The position numbers were made by a program, and so were the translations under genes. Positions 13,301 through 25,855 of a stretch of DNA of 60,000 nt are shown here, in pieces. Source of the stretch: Strigamia acuminata (lineage: Eukaryota; Arthropoda; Chilopoda; Geophilomorpha; Linotaeniidae); assembly GCA_949358305.1 (NCBI GenBank), contig OX442315.1, positions 14,164,427 through 14,224,426 of the forward strand, in the 5' to 3' direction. The notes beneath the pieces were generated by a model. That model worked only from the letters and a program-made list of their open reading frames with translations. It made no database searches and had not been told where the DNA came from. Each line of letters opens with the position of its first letter. Within the stretch, counting starts at the first letter, position 1.

Positions 13301-16300
13301 AAATGATATTTTACTTTATTTTAGTTTTTGTTATGATATTTCACTAGTTTATTTAATTTTTTATACAAACAGGCCACAATTGCAAAAATCAAGAGCCTCG
13401 TGGACGAAATCGCAAAATACAAAGACGATTCTGGAGAATTTTTAAACCAGGCTGACACCGATTACAATGAAGCGGTAGAAAACATACAAGTGAGCCGATC
13501 GACTTTTTTTCCATCTCGTTTGACCAGTATTTTTGTGAATGTTCTTTTATTTACTAACCTACGTTCTTACTGGTCTACTTTCTATCTCACACCGTAACCG
13601 GGATCAAAGAGGGTTTTCTTTTTTCTTTGAAATACTCGTTATTTAGATTATAAATGATTGGATACAGGAGCTGTTGAATTATACCAATCAACTCGAAAAG
13701 CGGATTGGACTGTTGAAAAATTTCAATCCACTATATGGGGAAAAGTACGTGGAACCAGCAGTCAAGCACGCGAAGAAACTGGCCATGATTGCTAAAGAAA
13801 TTGCGGAGTAAGAAATTATTTTGAAAGGGATTGATTTATTTATTTATTTATTTATTTATTTAATTAGTTTACTTTTTTTTTTTTTTTTAGTTTATTTGCG
13901 CCGACTGAAAAGATCTCAGCTCAACCAACCGAAGCGAGCGCTGTTTATAAAAATATTTTTGAAGCGATTAACGAGGCAGAGGAGGCGGCTAAAAACGCAA
14001 CTAATACTGCAAATATGGTTTATGATGTGGTAAGTTTGGAGTATACTCGTTATTACCGGGGTTCAAATAGGCGCCGAAGGGGTGGGGGTTCAGGTCCAAA
14101 AAATAAATAACTGCCCGGGCTGCAATTTGAAGTTTTCCTGTAGTTTTTTAGTAAGGGTAGATTTGCGAGGGTCATGGGGGGGGGGCGCAGCCCTTCTTAG
14201 GAATTAAACCTAAAATATACGTAGTCACAGTTTCCAATGTTGCGGTAGATTCGTGTCGCGGTAGATTGGGTCGTGCTAGATGACACGTCCCTCCTTTCGA
14301 CCAGGATTTCTTTCGACCAGGATTATTTTCGACTTGGATGCAATGAATCCGGGTTAAAAATGAAACAAAATGATGAGAAAATACCAAAAAATGATAAAAT
14401 CAACTACAAATAAAGAGAGAAATAATGAACACTACAAAATAAAAATGGAGGATTCCTTTCAACCAAGTCGAAAATTTTTCCAGACGAAAGGAATCCTGGT
14501 CGAAAATATTCCTAATCGAAAAAAATTCAGTCGAATGGAATCCTGGTCGAAAATATTCCTAATCGAAAAAAATTCAGTCGAATGGAATCCTGGTCGACTA
14601 CAATCCTGGTCGAAAAGAGTCCAATTTTGCCAAAAGTCGAAAATATTCCTAGTCGAAAGGAATCCAGGTTGAAAATAATCCTTCCTCCAGTTTAATCATG
14701 TATCCGCACAGATGCAATGTTAAATCGATCATCCGTGTTACTGGGGCACCAAACACCTCTTTTTCATCGACTTGTATATTAATCTCTTAACAGATAAACC
14801 CACCGAACAAACCATCTCTAATCCAAGACTGTTTAAAGGCGAACGAATTATCCAAGGACATGTACCTCAACACCTCCACTTTTGCAGACACACTAAAAAG
14901 TAAACGCAAAAACAAATCGACACAAAAATTGAAACATTCAATCCCAAACTCTTATTCCACAGACAAAAAGGAAATAATAGCAGAAACCGCGACCCAGTTG
15001 GCCAAACTGGAGTGGAGCAACAACCGGACGAAGGAGGAAGTTGCCAAACTGAAGAAACAATCGAAGGACATTGATTCAGGTTAGAGGGGGACAAACTCTT
15101 TGAAGTTATTTGTCACCGATAGACCATAGCTTCCCCAAAATAACAGGGGAACCAGTCGTGGTATACCAGAGGGGTCACAATTATCCCATTTGCAAAACTA
15201 TCAGAAGTTGTCGCCAACGCCAGGGATGCAAATGAGAGCATTACGAAGGTCCGGCACCGGCTGACGGGCATCGGCGCCAGGATCGACGAGGTGGACGCGA
15301 AGATCAGGGACGAGTTGAGGCCCAGGGTCGATTTGTTGGCGAGCGGGACGACGGCCGGCATCGAGAATTTGACGAAAATCGGTAAATGTGTTTGGTTATT
15401 TATGTGTTGGTTTGTTTATTGGTTTTTGTTTTTTGTTTTGTTTTAGTTGATACGGCGAGTAGGAATATCGGGATTGTCAAACGGGCGTTGGTTGGGCTGG
15501 ATAAGATGGCCGGGCGCTTGAGGAGTTTGAATGGAGATATGGAACTTAATCTGTCGGAGTTGAAGAACAAGATTAAAATAGCAAGACAAACTGCGGATGG
15601 GGTAACGATTGATTTTGGGGGATTTTTTGATGTATTTTGATGAGTTTATTGAATTTTTAATTCTTGATGAATTTTGACAAAACTCGACAAATTTACTTAC
15701 AGTATATGCTCGCATATAATTCGAACTTGGGGTTTTGTATGAAAATAAGCCCTAAAGTGGTATGTTCACGTTTAATGCGAACTATAGTGTTTTGCGAGTA
15801 TAACATTCTGAATAATGCAATACAAATTAACGAAAAGAAAAATTTATAAAAAAAATTGCCCAGCGTGCAATTGGAGGTCCGCGCGCCATTAGAGGCCCGC
15901 GGACTATTTAAACCCAGCATCGGCTAATTGGCCAATGCTGGGTTTTTTAACGTATCTGCAACGAAAAACACCACAAAAGTGTGACAAATGAAACGTTTCG
16001 GTAATTACGTTTCATTTTCTGTCGAAACGTATGCAAAACATGTCATTTGTCATCCTTTTTTGGCACATTTCAAAAATTTTGGGTCTCTAATTGTGCACCC
16101 ACGCGCAATTTGAGGTCTGCAAAAATGATTTTTTTCCCGGGTGCAATTGGAGGTCCACACCCCATTTGAGACCCACGGACAATTGGAAGATATACGCTGA
16201 ATCCATGTTTGAGCACTACGTTATACTATACAGTGCATATGTTAATTACTATACAGGGGATATCCAAAATATCGGGAATTTTCTTCCGGTGAACAGACCT

Positions 16301-19300
16301 CTGCAGATGAGTTCCTAAAACAGTTGTTACAAGAGATTGCATTAGGAAATAAGAAAAGAAAAAGCACGTGCATAACAATGCAATTGTACAAATTAAATAA
16401 TGGGAGGGAAATTGAAATTAGTGTAACTGGTTAATCTCCTGGTTTCCACGTCCGTTATCATTTGCTCCTAAAACCGTTAACACAATTCGATTCACCACCC
16501 TTGACTACCCCTAAATCCAAATTTTGGAGATGATCTCAGAGGTGGCTCATAAAGCATAATTGTTCCGGGTCTGCCCAATGGAAGAGAATTCCGGTTATTT
16601 TGGGTACTTACCTTATAATGCAACCCCCACACTTTAAGGTGGTGTTTTTCACCCTAAATTGCTCGCCCTACACACGAGCATATAGGTACTCAATATATTA
16701 ACGAATTATCATGAAATTTCAAACATAAAATCCGAATGTCACTTCCCCCTATTACAATTTATACATTTCTAGAAAACTCCTGCTCTCCATCGACACCTGA
16801 CGTCATTTATGAACCACTCTTACCAGCATTTCTACGTACCGTATTAACATACATACTTTTATATTCATCTAGATTTCCGTTTCGCTAACCGACTCCGACG
16901 GAGAATGTGTCAGATCTTACCAACCACAAGTGCAGCCGACAACAACATCGCACATCGTTTTAAACTACGCAATTAATTCGAATGCACGCAACGCTCTTTT
17001 ATTTTACTTGGGCAATTCGAATCTTGTGAGTTAACATTTTTAATCTATGTACAGTGTAGGCTGCGTAGCCCGGACATAGGACGGGACCCAGAAACTTGTC
17101 CGGACCGGACAATGTCCATTCTGTAGGGCATATACACTCTCTGGTCCGGACAAATGCCACATGTCCGGACTAGAGAGTTAAAGAAAATCAATTTCTGCTA
17201 CATTAAAACAATTCAAAAATGCCCATTTTCTGATGGAAAAAATTAGAAAAAAAATTAAGAACACTAAAATTTAAATGAAATTTTAATTTATTGCAGGTTC
17301 ACAAGGGTTGGAAAAGGAAATTTGCGTTAAAGGTATTGTTGCGCCATGTGCACATATGTTTCGTCATGTTTACGTTCGTAAACACGTGCGCATGGCGCAA
17401 CAGTACCTTTTCCAACCTTTACCAACCCTTGTAAACATGCAATAAATTAAATTTTTTTTTAAATTTTTGTGTTTTTAATTTATTTTCTAATTTGTTTCAT
17501 TCGAAAATCAGCATTTTTGGTTTTTGTTCGGACTACACAGCGATTTTTCCCTATACGGGATGCATCGCTTACGTTAGTCCGGATTCTGGAAGGGGGAGCT
17601 GTCCGGACCACAGAGCAAATTTAGCATTGCTCCTTATTGGTTGGGTCCGGACCACACAGCTGTCCGGTCGGTACTATGTCCGGGCTACGCAGCCTGCACT
17701 GTATATGTAAAACTCTGTGTTTTTTTTCTTGTCATGTTTTTTTTGTATTTTATTTTTCATGTCCGCTTTCTCTTGTGTTGTCACGCCAGAACACTTTGAT
17801 GGTAAGTTCTGAGTTTGTGTTTGTTTTGGTGTTTAATTTTTTTAGTATTTTGTCCTATTTAATTCGGTTTTTTTAAAAAATGTTTTTGTTTATTTTTCTA
17901 GTTGGATTTCATGGCGATTGAAATGGTGGATCGGAAGATCAGATTTATTTGGAATGCTGGTGGCGGCGTGGAGTTCATCGAACACAAGAAAATGTTGCTG
18001 ACAAATAGCGATTTGTACGAATATGACAAGAGATGGTACAAAATTGAACTCGTACGGTATGGTTTTGTTTTGGCGAATTTTTTTGTTTTTGTTCGGGAAT
18101 TTATTGGATTTTTTTGTTGGCAGGATTAATAACATCGCCACTTTGAGCGTGCAGTCGACACCGGAGAGTGGCGCCGATGATTTGTATAAAGTGACGAGCA
18201 GTTCTTCGCAGGAGTATCTTCGAATGGATTTGAATTCGTCGTCGCATCTGTATATTGGCGGTTTTCCGGACGATAAACCGGTTCGTGTTTATTTGAGTGT
18301 TTTAGGGTTGCCAATAGGGTTTCGGTACCAAGAAACCGGTTGAAAAATCACAGAACCGGGAACCAGGAAATTTGAAAAAATAACCGGCTCCGTTCAAAAT
18401 TGTCAAAACGTTGCTGAAACGTTGCTGAAACATTATTTTCGTCATTGAAACGTTACATTTTGTAACGTTTTAATGAAACAAGTAAACCAAAAAAACTTAT
18501 GTTTTTGAAAAAGGCTTTTACGCTGTATCCCTGAGAAATTTGAATCCAAATGACAAATCGTTTTTTACCAAATAAAAAAAAATATAGCTCAGATCAAAAA
18601 GTTATCAGCACCATTTGAAAGAGCGGCAAATTCTGCACAGGAAACATATTTTTAATTTTTTAAATTGTTTATTTTTCATATTTTTTATTTTTATGGTCTA
18701 ATTCAAATTTCGTACTAAATTGACCATGCGGTCGCCGGCTACGGTCGTAAAAAGACGTATTTTTTTTTTACCGAAACGAAAAATGAGCGTGGTTTCAGGA
18801 TTTTTAAATCCTTTTTTAGTGCCGAAAACATCAAAATTTGTATCGGGCGAACATTATGGCATCCATTAAAAAACACGGGTTCTGCCAGATGGCTCTCCGG
18901 TTTGCTTACAGTTTGCCGTAAATCAGAGGTTTCAGCATTCGTACTTCCAGTCCACAGCGCTTAAAAATGAGTCTTTTTTTTCTTTTATTTTATTATAATG
19001 TGTGGAATGACCTGTTCTAGGGCTTGACGTCGGCCAAAATTTAATTTTTTGTTATGCAGAATTGATTTTTGGAAAAAACACCCAAATTTAGACGGACCGG
19101 AAGTTGAACCACACACACAAACGTTCAAGTCAAGTTAAATAAAAGCCTTTAAAAATGGATTTTTTTCTTGCTAAAATTCAATTTTTTAGGTGGAAGAGAA
19201 TGAATAATAGATTTTGTAATGGAAGAATTCAATTTATCAGTAAAAATGGAATTTTTGAAAGGAAATATTGAATTTTTGTGTGAAAATTTCAATTTTTTGG

Positions 19301-20754
19301 TGAAAAAAAACAACAAATTTTCTAAAAATTTAATTTTTCGGAACGAAAATTTAATTTTTATAAGAAATTGGTTTAATTTTTAGGTGATAAATTTTAACTG
19401 TTTCACTTAATCTGGCAATCCAATTTTTAAAAAAAATTATTAATGTTTCCATCGATATTTGATTTAGCCACCGCAACAAATTAAAACGAGGTCGTTTGCT
19501 GGTTGCTTGCACGAAGTGATCATCGACGGCAAACGGTTGGGATTATGGAATTTCCTTACAACTAAAGGCTGTACAGGATGCAAAGAAGGGTAAATTGGTA
19601 ACCAATTTAAGTAAACATTTATTTTCTCACGATATTTCTTCGATTTCTTTTCGTAGAGCGTCGGAAAACAGCGACACTGACGAGAATTACTACTTCCAAG
19701 GCGATGGTTACGCAATCCAACCTCAAGTACGACGTGTCAGCAAACATTCATACAATATTCAGTTGGCGTTTAAGTCGTACGACGAAAACTCGCTTTTGTT
19801 TTTCACCGCTAATGAGTCATTGGTAATTTATCTTCTAGTTTTTTGCATTTAAAATGTTGAAATTGTTGAAATTGTATATTTTTAGGGGCAATTTTTTTCG
19901 CTGGAATTACGTAATGGGAAAATCCTGTTTCAGTTTTGTTTTGCCACTAATTTTTGTGTGACGCTTTTGTCGGATAAACAGTATAATACTGGCGATTGGT
20001 CACAGATAAAAGCTGCAGTAACTGATTCGTATGGTAATTTTAATTGATTTTTATGATTAAATCTGTTTAATAATTTTTATTCCGGATTAAATCGATTTAT
20101 TCATTGAAATTAGTGCTTAAATCGATTTATTTCATTGAAATTAATGCTTAAATCGATTTATTTCATTGAAATTTGTGACTAAATTGATTCATATAATTGA
20201 AATTTGGTATGAAATCGACTAATTTTATTGAAATTCTATGCAAAATTAATTTATTTCATTGAAAATCTGTACAAAATCGATTTATTTCATTGAAAATCCG
20301 TACAAAATCGATTTATTTCTTTGAAATTCGGCATAAAATCGATTTATTTAGCTGAAATAAATTGTAAAATTGGTTTGTTTAATTGGAAAACTTGTTTGCT
20401 AGCATCCATAACTATTGGCGACGAAGTTAAAGATGTCGATGTACCTGAAATCAACGGCCCCGCAACCCTGGAACTGAGGCACACTGAAATATTTTTTGGT
20501 GGTGTTGCACCCGATTTTAGTCATTCCAGGTATTTGGCGCCTAAATTTGACTTAAGCTTCGTATTAAACAATTGTTATTAACTTTCAGCTGGAAAACTGT
20601 CGGCTTTGGAAGTTTTTTGGGTTGTATGCGTGGAATACACATTTATACATCATCGCTTAATTTAGACAAGGGAAGAAAGTACGGCTTACAGGCTGGGTGC
20701 AGAGATTCAGTGAGTTTGTTGGAAATTTGCATTTTTTATTAATTAATTAATTAA

Positions 20755-20786
<32 letters not shown>

Positions 20787-23700
20787 TTTAGATGATTAAA
20801 TCTGTTTTGTTTCACGGCGATGGTTTCCTAGAAAAAGATGGACAAACATTAAACAAATCGGCACATCTTGCTTTTTCGTTTCAAACTAGGCAAAATGACA
20901 CGCTCTTGTTGCTGTCGACGTTTGAAGGCAAATTCAGCACAGACGGCAAACACGTAATACAATGAACAACATTTCAAAGTTTCTGTTTACATCATTTATG
21001 CAGTTTATATAAACAGCGAAAACAGTATGCAAAAACGTGAATGAATGTGTTCCTTTTTGGTATAAGGGAAAAAGCTGCTTTTTTATTTTTTATTTAAAAG
21101 AGCCGGGATGATGTATGAATAATTATGTTGGAATTTGGGCCTGAAATTTGATTTTCTTGATTTTCTGAAGATTTATTACTAAAATTTTGGAAAATTTATA
21201 GAAATTTAGGCTAATTTCCTACATTTTGGACATCTAAAAATGCTTCTTATGCTTGTTTTGGCTCAATTTTACAACGGCTTGCCAGTAAAAACAGGGTTTA
21301 TCGGCATGCCAGTAAAACTCGTTTTTAGTAACGGTAAAAGCGGTAAAAACAGAAACTTTGAATGAATCTGTGTTTCTGTTTTAGTTATTTTTGACCTAAA
21401 AGTGTTGTTGTTTTTTTATTAAAAAACATTTTTTTTAAATAAAATTTATGGAATAATAGTCCTTTTTTTTATCTGTAGGTTAATGATTCGTATTCCATAT
21501 CACTATCTAACGGGCAAATTCATTGTATCATAAATGCCGGCGAAGCAACCTTGAAACTAACGACACCGGAGATCTACAACGATTGTACATTTCATACAGT
21601 TTCAGTCATCAAAACACGCAGAAGGTACGTCGTTAGCAACAAGGATTATTTAAATATTTTTTGTTTAAATAATAAAATTTAAAAAATAAATGCTCCATTT
21701 TTTAATGCAATCTTAGGATAAGACAATATTTATATTTTGACAGGTTTGAATTTTATAATAAAAAAATTAATTATCTGATGGAATAAATTTGATTTAAAGT
21801 TTTTTTTTTTATTTAATTGGAAATTCTACATTAATTTTAGTTTCGAACTCCGGGTCGATGACGTAAGAATCAAGTTGGAAACGCTGCAAAAAGGTCCCGG
21901 TTCGTTGACTGTCGATTCGCCCACGGAAGGCGGCTTGTACTTTGGCGGTGTTCCGATGGAAATGAAAAACAGAGTCGGACACTTGGTCAGTTCGGTGCAG
22001 TCGCTGAATGGACAAATTAAAGATGTTGTTTTTAATGACAGGTAAGATTTATCTTCATTCACTTAGATGAAATTAGATTTTTTGGCAAAATAATAAGTAA
22101 ACCGGAGCGCCACCTGGTGGAAGCCGTGACCGAAACGTAATGTAATGTAATGAAAATGGACAACTGGGTGGAAAATTTGAAAAAAAAAATATTTTAAAAA
22201 ACTAACCGAAATGATTGAAGAAAAGAGTAGAAGGAGTTTAGAAGTCTAATATGTAATGCTTCCCTGCATTACAAATGTTTACTTGTTTTTTAAAATTGTT
22301 TATGGATTTGTTGGATTTTTAGGACTAATTCGTTGAATTTGATGCAGGTTGATGCTGTTTAACGAGCCTCGCAGGTTCAAGAACGTTGGTATAGGAAGAA
22401 CAAGTGAATTATGCTCCGTTATTCCCATCCCAGTGCCAGGATTACCCGAAAATCATTCGATGAAAGTGAGTGGGAATTTGCACGGAATTTTTTCTTGTTT
22501 GGTTTCGGGTTGAAATTAGATTTTTATTACTTACAGCAAAATGACGGGTTTTTGCCTGCTTCTAATCTGTCTTTCAGTTGGCTGATGGTTTTAATTTGCT
22601 CGCTAGTTAATTAATTAATCAATTAATCAATCAAATTAACAACAAATTTTAATTATTACTATTTTTTTTTTAAGTTAGCATTTTACATATTTTGTTTTAA
22701 TTGTGGAAATTTTTTATAAACACACAAGCAATAAATCACACCAATTTTAATTTGCACGTGACACTTGCATGATTAGCACTTTTTCGAAGGTTTGATTGTT
22801 AATTATGCTAAATTTCCAGCAACCAATGAAATGTAAAGAAATTGCCCCCTTCGTTACTATTCAGTCAGCCATGAAATTTGGTGACAAACCGCACAGCCAC
22901 TTGCAATTAAATTTGAAAAAGAGAACCCTGGGTGCCAAGTAAGTCTCGTTTGGATTAAATTTTGGAATTTTTTGACATTGTTTTTATTAATTTTTATTTT
23001 ATTTTTAAAATAGATTTACAATTGAGTTTGAATTCAACACGTTTTATCCCAATGGGATGCTGTTTTTCCTCAAAAATGGAGGCAAAAAGGCGAAGAATCA
23101 CTTCGTGGTGGCTTTGCGCAGCAGTAAAGTTGTCATAACGGCACAATCGAACGCCGAAGTTGCAAAAATCCACAGCGCGGGGAACATGAATACCGGAGAA
23201 TGGATAAAAGTAAGCAATTTGGGATTGAAAATTTCAATTCTTTGTTTTTAAAGGCTTTTATTTAACTTGACTTGAACATTTGTATGGTTCCACTTCGGGT
23301 TTGTTTCAACTTTCGGTTTATGTAATTTAGAAAAAAACGCACTGTGGCGGTGATTTGAAGCACCAATTTAAAAGCCTTTTTCCAAAAACTTGGCTTTTTA
23401 TATATACAGTCGAAACTCTTTATAACGAATCGCGATATAACGAATACCTAAAAATGACTGGTTTGGTTGGCTGACCACAGAACACCAGGTTAAAAAATTT
23501 TGATATAACGAATTCTCGTTATAACGAATCAATTTTTCAGGTCCCTTGCGATTCGTTATAAAGAGTTTTGACTGTACTTGTTTATAAAGGCTTTTTAGGT
23601 AGGTTTACGCTTGTGTTCACACTAGATGCAACACAGGAAAACTGACGCCACGCACGCTGCTTGCGTTCAAAAGTTCTTGACATTGACACAAATTTCCAGT

Positions 23701-25817
23701 GTTGTATCTCGTTCACTAAATTGTGAATGTGTTCACGTTCACGTTCACTTAAGATTTTTTCTAAGTGAACTAGTTCAAGTTCATTTTTAATTATTTTTTT
23801 TAAAAAAATTGAAATGTTTTTATTTATATTTATATTTTGTGGTTTGCAGATGGAAAAAAAACACTTTTTTTTAGTAAAGCAGTCGTTTTCATTGCTTTTA
23901 ATGAAAAAACGGCTCTTTTTGCTGTTTTCTTTGTAAAAAGTGATCAAAATGAACGTTTTGATGATGAAAATGTCATCAAAACGTTAAACCGATGCAAAAC
24001 ATTACGTTTTTGCAACGTTTTCATCATAAAACATGGTGAACTTGAATTTTGTTCAAGTTCATTCTTAAAAGTGAACTAGTTCACGAGCTTTGTTCATGAA
24101 CTAATGAACAAAGTTTGTGAACGCGAACTATTAGTTCGCGTTCGATACAACACTGCAAATTTCTGCTTCAACTCCAAGTTGAAATAAGCAAAGCAATGCA
24201 ACGCAAGATATTGCGGCCAACCAATCGACCTCGACTCTCGTTGATTCACGTCCGATAGTGGCGAAAAAATTAATTTTCTGATTAAAAACTTATTTTTGAG
24301 TCTAAATAAAAGCATTTTTTGGTTTAAACATCCACTTATATAACAAAAAAAATGCAATTTTGGGTCTAAAAACCAATTTTCTGGTCTAAAAACCAATTTT
24401 CTGGCCCAAAAAATGGAATTTTCGAGTTTTAAAACCGCTTTCATGTCTACAACTATGTGTTTTCAGTTCTTAAAACCCATTTTTGATTGTACTATTCTTC
24501 CTTAATTTTTTTTTTGGAACTGCTGCTGGAATTAGATCCAATTCCAGATTTCATTGACACCCCATGATTTGCCAGATGCAACACCAATTGCATAAGTTCT
24601 TTTCAGTGTGAACAGACACCATGTAATGGGTCTAAACACAAGTGTGAACCTACCTCTATTTAACTCGATTTAACTTGACATGTTGGTTTGTGTGTGGTTT
24701 GTTTCAACTTCCTGTGCACAGTAGCGCCACCGCTTAACAACTTAAATTAAAATGGATGCCAGATGGTCAGGGTCAACTCTACATCCGCTTCGTTTTTTGT
24801 TACGAAGTCGTTTATAAAGTCCAAAACCAGTCTAATCCTGTTTAAAATAAAATTTCCTATCTGCCCATATATTTGGTTTTGACATTTTAATCTGAAAAGT
24901 TCATTTTTTTGCGATTATCAGTGCGGATGTAGCAGTCAAAGCCTGCTACAAGTGCAGTCTGGTGGCAATTTATGAACCAATATATAAGATTTTTTTTAGA
25001 AAATTATTTTTTTTAAATTTACGTGTTTCCTTGTCTTGTTTAAGGTGCAAATAAGCAAACATGCGAATAAACTCGTTTTGATAGTCGACAATAAAACTGT
25101 GGACGTTCCGCATTCGAGGAAAATCAAAGTTCATTCGCCGATTTACATCGGCGGAGTGTCGGAAAATATTAGTCTTCCAGACCAACTCGTAAGTTTGTGA
25201 AGAATTAGTTTGGGAAATAATTAATTTTATTTTATTTTATTTTTTTTTTTTTTAGATGGTGGAGAATTTTAAGGGTTGTATCCGCTCGTTTAAAATCAAA
25301 GGGAAGATCCGCGATCTTGCGAGAGGACAGATGCATAATGTCGGCCAGTGCTTGCAGAATGTCGAAGCTGGAGCGTATTTTGCGGGCGATGCATTTGCTA
25401 TTTATTGTAAATACAACTTAGTTTACACTATTTTACGCCAAAAAACATTTTCATCCGTATAAAGCTCATTTATGCGAATAAAAATGAATCTCCGATGGTT
25501 TGAGATTCATTTTTTGTGCAAAAATGAATTTCCGGTTTTTTTTGTGTATAAAAATAAATTTCCGGTTCATTTTTGCACCTAAAACATTTGATTTGTGGGT
25601 CTAAAATGTGTAAATTACACACTAGATAAATTAATTCCTTAAAATAAATTATTTTTGATAGCTGCCCAATACTCGGTTGGAAAAGCGGTGGAGATCGAAC
25701 TAGACTTTAAAACAACACGCTTAAGTGGCATCTTACTCAGCATCAGCGAAAACAAGGGATCCCCGGCACTTGCGTTAGAATTAGACGACGGAAATGTAAA
25801 AAAGAAACGCAAATAAT

Positions 25818-25855
<38 letters not shown>

